This document shows positions 1-4,973 of a stretch of DNA of 8,453 nt, one piece after another. Source of the DNA: Alphaproteobacteria bacterium (GTDB taxonomy: Bacteria > Pseudomonadota > Alphaproteobacteria > RF32 > CAG-239); NCBI GenBank assembly GCA_003542415.1, contig DPKR01000134.1, positions 1-8,453 on the forward strand. Direction: 5' to 3'. The notes beneath the pieces were generated by a model, which was not told the DNA's origin, did not search any database, and worked only from the letters and a program-made list of their open reading frames with translations. Position 1 is the stretch's first letter. Each line of letters begins with the position of its first letter. Both the position numbers and the translations under genes were made by a program.

Positions 1-233
1 TTGATTTAAATAAAATTGAAAAAGCCATCAAAAAAATCAAAGGCGTTGAAGATGTGCACCATATCCATGTTTGGTGTATCAGCGAACACGATGTTTCCTT
101 GGAGTGCCATATCAAGGGCTCTGATTTGGAATTGGTACATCAAATCAACGATCTTTTGGCTAAAAAATTTGAAATCAATCATTGCAACATTCAACTTGAA
201 AACGAAGATTGTTGTCACAAATGCGAGTTGTAA
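1..233 (+). CDS. Cation diffusion facilitator (CzcD/ZitB-like) metal efflux protein, C-terminal fragment
   Basis: The 5' part lies outside the window. The open frame begins with the full codon at base 3 and runs 76 residues to TAA at 231-233. The visible part reads like the cytoplasmic C-terminal domain of a cation diffusion facilitator: an initial helix, then GVEDVHHIHVWCIS (residues 14-27), which matches the family's V-x-x-x-H-x-H-x-W core, a beta-alpha-beta layout, and a final strand HCNIQLE (60-66). The tail carries a Cys/His cluster (C70, C71, H72, C74), and H19, H20 and H22 sit in the core; both could bind metal. Family members export Zn, Co, Cd or Fe across the inner membrane in exchange for protons, and this domain dimerises and senses cytoplasmic metal. 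Which metal cannot be told from here. Nine bases separate it from the next gene, so the two are probably co-transcribed. Confidence 0.87.
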   Translation, partial: DLNKIEKAIKKIKGVEDVHHIHVWCISEHDVSLECHIKGSDLELVHQINDLLAKKFEINHCNIQLENEDCCHKCEL

Positions 234-242
234 AGGAAAAAC

Positions 243-539
243 ATGAAATACGCCATTGCCCTTACCTTGCTTGGAATATATACGATTTCTCAATCTATCG
301 CATATATCCCTCAGATATATAAAATCATTAAAACAAAAAAAGCCGATGATTTAAGTTTGCCCAGTTGGCTGATCTGGATTGTCTCGGATTTTTCATATCT
401 TGGATATGTTTTACTCGAAACCCCTGAAATTGGCCTGATTTGTGCAACATTGTGGGATATTGTGCTGATTTTAACAACTTTTGTTCTCACATTGCACTAT
501 CAAGAAACAAACAAAACTCATCAGACAGGTCAAAAATGA
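243..539 (+). CDS. PQ-loop repeat (SemiSWEET-like) small membrane protein
   Basis: A 98-residue hydrophobic protein with three likely membrane segments (about residues 4-26, 42-59 and 63-84) and a hydrophilic tail. The signature Pro-Gln pair is P23-Q24 in the first segment (SIAYIPQIYKIIKTK), followed by the family's K-x-x-x-x-x-S-L-P stretch (SLPSW, residues 38-42). Length and the single three-helix bundle fit bacterial SemiSWEETs, which dimerise to form a sugar or small-solute transporter. The substrate here is unknown. ATG at 243 follows AAAGGA at 233-238 with only four bases between, a short but usable spacing. It sits nine bases after the metal exporter stop, and its stop codon overlaps the next gene's start (ATGA, 536-539), so translational coupling is likely. 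A PQ-loop protein of another function, such as a lysosomal-cystinosin-like or chaperone-type relative, cannot be excluded. Confidence 0.85.
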   Translation: MKYAIALTLLGIYTISQSIAYIPQIYKIIKTKKADDLSLPSWLIWIVSDFSYLGYVLLETPEIGLICATLWDIVLILTTFVLTLHYQETNKTHQTGQK

Positions 540-1159
540 TTGTTAAAAAACTCGAATGGACGGACGTTTTTGCCGCAAATTGTTATTTTTATATTGACGA
601 GGCCTCAAAACACGGCTTTGTCATCGACCCGTCGGCGCACGCGGATGAACTTTTAAACATTATTAAAAAAAATAACTGGCAAATCGAAAAAATTTTGCTC
701 ACTCACTCTCATTTAGACCATATCGGTGCGGCAAAAGAGCTGTCAAATGCTCTCAATATTCAAATTTTCAGCTTTGAAAGTTCTAAAAAATATCTTTCAA
801 ACCCTACCTTATCGGCTCATTTTACCGATTTTAATGTCATTAAAAATATGAAGCCCCTTAAAGATGGAGATATCGTCAGCCTAAAAGCAAACCCTGATAT
901 ATCCTTAAAAATTATCGCGACCCCCGGACACACCATTGATTCGGCAATTTATTATGACTCAAAAAATCATATTGCTTTTACGGGCGACACAATTTTTCAA
1001 TCAGGCATCGGTCGAACGGATATTGAAGGCTCCGGCGGCAACTACTTTGAGCTGATAACAAACATTAAAAACAAAATCCTCACCTTACCGGACAACACCG
1101 TTTTATACCCCGGTCACGGCGATCAAACAACTGTTCAAAACGAAAAATCAAATTTCTGA
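536..1159 (+). CDS. Metallo-beta-lactamase-fold hydrolase, glyoxalase II/YcbL-like
   Basis: A 207-residue soluble protein of the small glyoxalase II-like branch of the metallo-beta-lactamase fold. The metal ligands are all visible: H57-x-H59-x-D61-H62 (THSHLDHIG), H132 (TPGHT), D151 (FTGDT) and H194 (YPGHG). The opening NCYFYID...VIDPS block is also typical. Family members hydrolyse hydroxyacyl-glutathione or other thioesters with one or two zinc or iron ions. Members of this length lack the long C-terminal glutathione-binding domain of classical GloB, so the real substrate is uncertain. I chose ATG 536 rather than the in-frame ATG at 440: the extra 32 residues would lie entirely inside the PQ-loop gene, do not resemble the family, and the protein from 536 starts exactly where relatives start. 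ATG 536 overlaps the preceding TGA. The C-terminus (TTVQNEKSNF) ends close to where relatives end. Confidence 0.9.
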   Translation: MIVKKLEWTDVFAANCYFYIDEASKHGFVIDPSAHADELLNIIKKNNWQIEKILLTHSHLDHIGAAKELSNALNIQIFSFESSKKYLSNPTLSAHFTDFNVIKNMKPLKDGDIVSLKANPDISLKIIATPGHTIDSAIYYDSKNHIAFTGDTIFQSGIGRTDIEGSGGNYFELITNIKNKILTLPDNTVLYPGHGDQTTVQNEKSNF

Positions 1160-1183
1160 CCCAAAAGTTCGAAGAACAGGTCA
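1157..1183 (+). other. Small hairpin at the hydrolase stop codon
   Basis: TGACC (1157-1161) pairs with GGTCA (1179-1183), and inside it GTTC (1167-1170) pairs with GAAC (1174-1177) around a GAA loop, with an asymmetric CAAAA bulge on the left. The stem includes the stop codon of the preceding gene. No T-run follows, so it is not a standard intrinsic terminator. The same five-base arms recur in the neighbouring long palindrome (GGTCA 1216-1220, TGACC 1284-1288), so the arms could swap partners. Confidence 0.4.
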
Positions 1184-1197
1184 GATACATAAAACCA

Positions 1198-1305
1198 ACA
1201 GGGTTTGGAGAATTAGGTCAATAATAGGCGCTTTTTCGCCGACATGTAGAAATAGCTACACGAGAAGAAAAAGCGCCTGTTAGTGACCAATTATACAAGC
1301 CCTGT
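1198..1305. repeat. 108-base imperfect palindrome between convergent genes (hairpin terminator or palindromic repeat element)
   Basis: Left arm 1198-1237 and right arm 1267-1305 are inverted copies: 34 of 39 positions pair as Watson-Crick with a single bulged base. The ends are ACAGGG/CCCTGT and the innermost 12 pairs are perfect (AGGCGCTTTTTC 1226-1237 with its complement 1267-1278). The 29-base centre holds a further hairpin, TGTAG 1245-1249 with CTACA 1256-1260. A looser extension (ATAAAA 1189-1194 with TTTTAT 1306-1311) reaches into the stop codon of the alpha/beta hydrolase. Because T-rich sequence follows the outer stem on both strands, it could end transcription from both convergent genes. 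It is much longer than a normal terminator, so a palindromic repeat or MITE-like element is an alternative. No clear target-site duplication is visible. Confidence 0.8.
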
Positions 1306-1307
1306 TT

Positions 1308-2042
1308 TTATTCGTCGTCATCATCATCCATCATCATCGCCTCGTTTTGAAGCATCAATGCCTCTTCTTCAGGCGTAAATTCTTTTTTGCGAGGTGCTCG
1401 GCGATGATTGACAATATCTAAAATATAATTACCGGTTACCTTATATAAATCAACCAAATGGTTGTTATACATATGATCCCCCTCTTCAATCAGAGCATAA
1501 TCCACATCGGCATGACGCTGCATATTAAGCCTTCTTGCAAGCTGCATCACCTGCTCTGGATCATCAATTTCATCCTTGCCGCCCTGAATAATCAAACCCG
1601 AAGTCGGACACGGCGCCAAAAATGTGAAGTCCTTTTCATTTGCCGGAGGTGAAACGGCAATAAAGTTGTTGATATCAGGTCTGCGCATCAAAAGTTGCAT
1701 ACCGATCCACGCGCCGAAAGAATAACCTGCAATCCAACATTGTTTTGCATCAACATTTTCATGCTGCAACCAATCAAGCGCCGCAGTTGCATCTGCAAGC
1801 TCTCCCGGACCGTCTTCAAATTGGCCCACAGAACGCCCGACTCCTCTGAAATTGAACCGCAAAACAGAAAAACCTAAATCTCTGAAACAACTGAATAAAG
1901 TGTAAACAACTTTATTATTCATCGTCCCGCCATATTGCGGATGCGGGTGCAAAATAAGCGCAACAGGTGCATTTTCGCGTTCTGATTTATGATATCTGCC
2001 CTCTAATCTGCCGGCAGGACCGTTAAACAACACTTCAACCAT
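1308..2042 (-). CDS. Alpha/beta hydrolase (COG2945-like)
   Basis: A 244-residue cytoplasmic protein with an alpha/beta-hydrolase fold. The nucleophile elbow is GYSFG with Ser108; the likely acid is D157 (QGGKDEID) and the likely base H190 (EGDHMY). The HPHPQYGGTMNNK block (residues 32-44) after the first strands would form the oxyanion region, and RFNFRGVGRSVG (62-73) is the strand-turn typical of this group. The wording closely resembles a conserved but little-studied hydrolase of alphaproteobacteria; the substrate, presumably an ester or thioester, is unknown. After the hydrolase core comes a charged tail (about 214-244) ending MMMDDDDDE, encoded by a run of ATC/GTC triplets at 1312-1339. 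The start is supported by AAGAGG at 2053-2058 (minus strand), 10 bases before ATG. It is divergent from cysE and convergent with the metallo-hydrolase operon. Confidence 0.88.
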   Translation of the reverse strand: MVEVLFNGPAGRLEGRYHKSERENAPVALILHPHPQYGGTMNNKVVYTLFSCFRDLGFSVLRFNFRGVGRSVGQFEDGPGELADATAALDWLQHENVDAKQCWIAGYSFGAWIGMQLLMRRPDINNFIAVSPPANEKDFTFLAPCPTSGLIIQGGKDEIDDPEQVMQLARRLNMQRHADVDYALIEEGDHMYNNHLVDLYKVTGNYILDIVNHRRAPRKKEFTPEEEALMLQNEAMMMDDDDDE

Positions 2043-2056
2043 ATCAATAAAACCTC

Positions 2057-2085
2057 TTTACAACATTAACTTTAGTTTTTATATT
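2057..2085 (+). promoter_or_regulatory. Possible sigma70-type promoter for cysE
   Basis: TTTACA (2057-2062), a 17-base spacer and TATATT (2080-2085) fit a -35/-10 pair, placing a start near 2092, just upstream of the AAAGGAA ribosome-binding site at 2099-2105. The -35 overlaps the ribosome-binding site of the divergent hydrolase gene. By eye only. Confidence 0.4.
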
Positions 2086-2088
2086 ATA
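2083..2088 (-). promoter_or_regulatory. Possible -10 box for the alpha/beta hydrolase gene
   Basis: Read on the minus strand, 2088-2083 is a perfect TATAAT, about 40 bases upstream of the start codon at 2042. No good -35 lies at 17 bases; a TTGTGT at 2115-2110 is too far away. It overlaps the proposed cysE -10, so the divergent promoters would compete for polymerase. Confidence 0.3.
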
Positions 2089-2116
2089 GACTCTAATGAA
2101 AGGAATATAACACAAA

Positions 2117-2803
2117 ATGAAAAAAAATTTCAAGTCTTTAATTGCATCAGATTTAAAATCTGTCATTGAGCGTGATCCTGCAACCGAAACATTGTTTCAA
2201 GCTGCCTTATTTTCTTCCGGTTTTCATGCTATTTTTTGCTACCGCATCAATCATTTTTTATGGCGAAAAAACTGGCATTTACTTGCAAGATTTTTATCTC
2301 AAATCACCCGTTTTTTGACAGGTGTTGAAATCCATCCGGCAGCAAAAATCGGTGAAAGTTTTTTTATCGATCACGGCATGGGTGTTGTGATTGGCGAGAC
2401 TTCTGAAATCGGCAATAATGTCACAATGTATCATGGTGTTACACTCGGCGGCACAAATTTGTTTGGCAAAAAAGGCAAAAAAACAGGCAAACGACACCCC
2501 ACCATCGGCAACAACGTTGTGATTGGTTCCGGTGCTCAAATTTTAGGTCCGATTAAAATTGGCAACAATACCAAGATAGGCTCAAACGCCGTTGTTGTCA
2601 AAGATGTTGAAGAAAATACAACGGTTGTCGGCCCTGCAGCTCATCAAACACACAAAAAACAAGCACCGGAGACAATCTTTTGCGCTTACGGTGTCGATAA
2701 AAATTTAACAGACCCGATTGCCGAAGACATTGCCTTAATTGAACGAAGAATCAAAGAGTTAGAGAAAAAACTGGAATCAGTTTCTCAAAAAAACATTAAA
2801 TGA
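2117..2803 (+). CDS. cysE: Serine O-acetyltransferase
   Basis: Transfers acetyl from acetyl-CoA to L-serine, giving O-acetylserine, the committed step of cysteine synthesis. The protein has 228 residues: an alpha-helical N-terminal domain (1-66) followed by hexapeptide repeats forming a left-handed beta-helix (about 70-175). The diagnostic block is [11 protein letters not shown] (69-79) and [13 protein letters not shown] (83-95), with catalytic His86; KRHPTI (125-130) supplies the Arg/His pair. At the place of the catalytic Asp of E. coli and Haemophilus CysE stands Glu71, as in the short Bacillus-type enzymes, which it resembles in length and layout. A lysine-rich loop before RHP (about 113-125) is some six residues longer than in the Bacillus protein. 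The helical C-terminal tail (198-228) also looks like the Bacillus form and lacks a final isoleucine of the kind that binds CysK. The spacing of the ribosome-binding site to ATG (about 12 bases) is long. Confidence 0.95.
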   Translation: MKKNFKSLIASDLKSVIERDPATETLFQAALFSSGFHAIFCYRINHFLWRKNWHLLARFLSQITRFLTGVEIHPAAKIGESFFIDHGMGVVIGETSEIGNNVTMYHGVTLGGTNLFGKKGKKTGKRHPTIGNNVVIGSGAQILGPIKIGNNTKIGSNAVVVKDVEENTTVVGPAAHQTHKKQAPETIFCAYGVDKNLTDPIAEDIALIERRIKELEKKLESVSQKNIK

Positions 2804-2837
2804 CACAATATTGTAACTTTTTTTTTACCAAAAATTG

Positions 2838-2846
2838 TGTTATAAT
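2838..2846 (+). promoter_or_regulatory. Extended -10 promoter for the 202-residue secreted protein
   Basis: TGTTATAAT is a perfect extended -10 element (TGnTATAAT), 31 bases before the start codon at 2877. The -35 region is a run of T (2818-2826) without a good consensus. The element overlaps the right half of an inverted repeat, ACACAAT 2803-2809 with ATTGTGT 2834-2840, which could be an operator. It gives this gene its own start separate from cysE. Confidence 0.6.
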
Positions 2847-2863
2847 CAGTTTGTGAGCTTAAA

Positions 2864-2869
2864 AAGGAG
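2864..2869 (+). promoter_or_regulatory. Ribosome-binding site that fixes the start at 2877
   Basis: AAGGAG, seven bases before ATG 2877. It rules out the upstream in-frame TTG at 2835, which lies inside the promoter. Confidence 0.75.
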
Positions 2870-2876
2870 AAAAAAG

Positions 2877-3485
2877 ATGTTCCGCTTTCTTAAAATTATG
2901 AGCCTTGTTGCTGTGTTCTCTGCTTTTGCCACAGGTTCAAATGCACAACTCCCCGCAAATCCTTGGACAGCACAACCGCCTGCGCCAAATAATGGTTATT
3001 TTGGCGACAACATTGCTGATGCAGCAGGCAGTGATATAACTGATGCCCCCATTTATGCAAACAACAATTCCGGCGGTGAAATTTTGCCTGTTGATCCGTG
3101 GGCTCGTTCTCGCGACAGAAGCGGTGTTCGCACATGGCGTGGCAGTGGCCAGCAAGGAAAGCTTAATTACATCGGCGAAGGAACAACATTTAACACCGGC
3201 GATCAAGAATATTTAGCCCCGGAAGTTAACCGCCACAATATGGTTGTTATGCTCGATCATTTAAGAAAAATGGGTTATCAAATTCCTGAAAGCTACAATC
3301 AAAAAGTTCAAAATATGCCGGCAAAATACCGCGAGAAACTCCAAGAAAGTGTTTCTGATGTGCAAAACGCACAAGACCCATTCAGCGATGTTTTTGTTAG
3401 TTTCTTAAACACCATCGAAAACGCCACCGGTTTGAGCTTTGATAACATTTTATTCAATACCGTCAATATTTTGGGAACAGATTAG
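2877..3485 (+). CDS. Secreted protein of unknown function (202 residues)
   Basis: I do not recognise a family. The protein opens with a classic Sec signal peptide (MFRFLKIMSLVAVFSAFATG, then SNA with probable cleavage before QLP at residue 24). The mature N-terminal half (24-115) is low in hydrophobic residues, rich in Pro, Gly, Asn and Asp, and carries two similar short motifs, ANPW (27-30) and VDPWA (72-76), so it may be disordered or a linker. The C-terminal half (115-202) looks folded and mostly helical (NRHNMVVMLDHLRKMGY, then KYREKLQESVSDVQNA). It has no cysteine and no lipobox, so it is probably periplasmic or loosely surface-attached. It has a strong extended -10 promoter and ribosome-binding site, which suggests good expression. 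Its stop codon lies one base from that of the convergent transglutaminase-like gene. Confidence 0.75.
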   Translation: MFRFLKIMSLVAVFSAFATGSNAQLPANPWTAQPPAPNNGYFGDNIADAAGSDITDAPIYANNNSGGEILPVDPWARSRDRSGVRTWRGSGQQGKLNYIGEGTTFNTGDQEYLAPEVNRHNMVVMLDHLRKMGYQIPESYNQKVQNMPAKYREKLQESVSDVQNAQDPFSDVFVSFLNTIENATGLSFDNILFNTVNILGTD

Positions 3486-3486
3486 C

Positions 3487-4128
3487 CTACCTGGAAACAT
3501 GCTTCTTAAAATGTAATTTTTCTTCCTGTTCTGGTGTAAAATCAAAATAGAACGGGTTGATAGCGTGTATTTGTTTTGTGGTATTTTCTTTTTTTTCGTT
3601 AGAACCTATTTGTTTCGATGAGGCCATCAAAGAAGTATCAACATAAATGCGTCTATGATGATAAACAAAGTAGTTCCATGCGTGTCTAATACCTTTTTTT
3701 CGATGTCTTTTAGACATATTTTCTGCATCAACCATATACCCTAATTCGACACCGGCAGTGACGCCGGCTTGTTTACACATCAAAGAAAATAATGTCGCAA
3801 AATCACCACTCTTTCCGCTTTTGGTTTTGAAAAACTTTTTTGGTTTGGCTTTGCGTTTTTTGATTTTTTCATTTTCATGATCCTGCAATCCCTCATAAAT
3901 CATATGAGACGAAATATAATAAGCAATAGCCTGCGCCTTTTCATAAGCATTTCCATATGGTTTTGTAATATAATGTGTCAATTCAAACAAATTTTTTTCA
4001 AATCTTTCCGGCACATTAACAACATAGCTTTCCATATTTCGATTAATCTGTATTGCAGCTTTAATCGGCAAAACATAAAAAAAGGATAAAAAAACAATCA
4101 GAAGAAAATATTTCACGTTAATGTTCAT
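3487..4128 (-). CDS. Exported transglutaminase-like protein with Ser at the catalytic Cys position
   Basis: 213 residues from ATG 4128. A signal peptide or N-terminal anchor spans about 5-24 (FLLIVFLSFFYVLPIKA). Residues 62-170 read like a transglutaminase/papain-like core: AYEKAQAIAYYISSHMIYE, then GKSGDFATLFSLMCKQAGVTAGVELGY, then RHAWNYF and RIYVDTS. The family triad is Cys-His-Asp. Here H149 and D164 are in place, but the residue before GDFA, normally Cys, is Ser107; the nearest Cys is C118, about three helical turns away. The protein may therefore be a non-catalytic binding or scaffold version, or a serine variant. A basic insertion (KIKKRKAKPKKFFK, 88-101) precedes the core. I preferred ATG 4128 to the longer frame from 4176 because GAGG lies eight bases upstream and the signal peptide then starts at the N-terminus. 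Partner and substrate are unknown. Confidence 0.75.
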   Translation of the reverse strand: MNINVKYFLLIVFLSFFYVLPIKAAIQINRNMESYVVNVPERFEKNLFELTHYITKPYGNAYEKAQAIAYYISSHMIYEGLQDHENEKIKKRKAKPKKFFKTKSGKSGDFATLFSLMCKQAGVTAGVELGYMVDAENMSKRHRKKGIRHAWNYFVYHHRRIYVDTSLMASSKQIGSNEKKENTTKQIHAINPFYFDFTPEQEEKLHFKKHVSR

Positions 4129-4136
4129 TGAAACGA

Positions 4137-4140
4137 CCTC
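4137..4140 (-). promoter_or_regulatory. Ribosome-binding site that fixes the start at 4128
   Basis: GAGG on the minus strand, eight bases before ATG 4128. The longer alternative start at 4176 would add MLFCFFCDMLSGEVVS ahead of the signal peptide and has only T-rich sequence upstream. Confidence 0.6.
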
Positions 4141-4250
4141 GCCGCTCAACATATCACAAAAAAAACAAAAAAGCAATTTTTTATTATGAAAGTTTTAAAC
4201 AAATGATACTAAATTAAATATAGTAATAATGTATAAAGGAGTTTTTATTG

Positions 4251-4928
4251 ATGAAAATGTCTCATTTTTTATCTGTGAGCGTATTAGCACTTTCTTTTGC
4301 TACGATAGTAAATGCGCAAACTGCAAATATTACCCCGTATATTGCCAAGAACTTATCAGCACAGGCATTGAATAATATTCTTAATTCTGAACGTGTTTTC
4401 TGCTATACGGTTCAAATGGCACCATCCGGCTATCAGGGCTACACATTAGATCAAATGGCCCTCACTGGCTACTGTGGCTCACTCGGTGAAGAAAAAAGCG
4501 TATTCATCGATGAATTTTTTAAAAGTCCCGCCAACATTTCTGAAACAGCGGCCAATTGCCAAATCGAACCAAAAATAATGCTTCGTTTTATTCGCGGTAT
4601 TGACGCAACAGATGTTCTGTTTTCTGACACATGCCCTTCCATAACGGTTTTTTACGGCGGAACAATGAAATCATTTAATGCCGCTCCTGCTCAAAAATCC
4701 CTTGAAGCAGTCGCTGCTGTGTTTGATGCCGGACGGGTTGATTTTGTGTCTCCCGCTCTGCTTAATCAGTTGATGCCCATGGGCGTTCCGCTAAACGATC
4801 AAGATAAATCCACAATAAACAAACAAAACACTACTCAACCGGTGCGTAACTGGGCAACCCCTTCTCAAAACAAAACTGAGGAAACCAAAAAGCCAAGCAC
4901 GCAAGGCTGGAATAAATTAAAGAACTAA
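4251..4928 (+). CDS. Secreted four-cysteine protein of unknown function (225 residues)
   Basis: Not assigned to a family. A Sec signal peptide covers residues 1-22 (hydrophobic core VSVLALSFATIV, then NA before QTAN). The mature domain (about 25-170) has four cysteines, C51, C75, C103 and C128, enough for two disulfides in the periplasm. Its most conserved-looking stretch is MLRFIRGIDATDVLFSDTC (110-128) followed by ITVFYGG (131-137), predicted beta-rich. From about 183 the tail is polar (Asn, Lys, Thr, Gln) and probably disordered, ending GWNKLKN. I chose ATG 4251, nine bases after AAAGGAG (4235-4241); a TTG three bases upstream and an ATG at 4257 are alternatives that change little. The gene is divergent from the transglutaminase-like gene, with 122 bases between starts, and ends in a strong terminator. 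No clean promoter was seen; A/T-rich sequence at 4205-4230 could hold one. Confidence 0.75.
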   Translation: MKMSHFLSVSVLALSFATIVNAQTANITPYIAKNLSAQALNNILNSERVFCYTVQMAPSGYQGYTLDQMALTGYCGSLGEEKSVFIDEFFKSPANISETAANCQIEPKIMLRFIRGIDATDVLFSDTCPSITVFYGGTMKSFNAAPAQKSLEAVAAVFDAGRVDFVSPALLNQLMPMGVPLNDQDKSTINKQNTTQPVRNWATPSQNKTEETKKPSTQGWNKLKN

Positions 4929-4961
4929 AAAAAAAGACCTCTGAAAAGAGGTCTTTTTTTT
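4927..4961. terminator. Bidirectional intrinsic terminator
   Basis: Perfect stem GACCTCT (4936-4942) with AGAGGTC (4947-4953) around a GAAA tetraloop, flanked by A9 on the left and T8 on the right. It works equally on both strands, ending the secreted-protein gene (stop at 4928) from the left and the fadL-type gene (stop at 4974) from the right. Confidence 0.93.
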
Positions 4962-4973
4962 GAACCGATAATC

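Noticed and set aside
6..293. 95-residue open frame on the minus strand
   Set aside because: Antisense to the metal exporter C-terminus and the PQ-loop start; both plus-strand proteins show family motifs and this one shows none.
440..535. N-terminal extension of the metallo-hydrolase
   Set aside because: Lies wholly in the PQ-loop gene in another frame; relatives start at the ATG at 536, which overlaps the preceding stop codon.
2096..2110. Tiny open frame ATG-AAA-GGA-ATA-TAA before cysE
   Set aside because: It is the ribosome-binding region of cysE, has no ribosome-binding site of its own and no cysteine codons, so it does not look like an attenuation leader peptide.
2294..2539. 81-residue minus-strand frame inside cysE
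   Set aside because: Shadow of the beta-helix coding sequence; no start signals and no recognisable motif.
2804..2827. Intrinsic terminator after cysE
   Set aside because: There is a T-run, but the preceding palindrome ACAATATTGT can form only about three pairs with a loop; too weak to call.
2896..3206. Two Cys-rich minus-strand frames inside the 202-residue protein gene
   Set aside because: They overlap each other in different frames, have no ribosome-binding sites and lie opposite a gene with good start signals.
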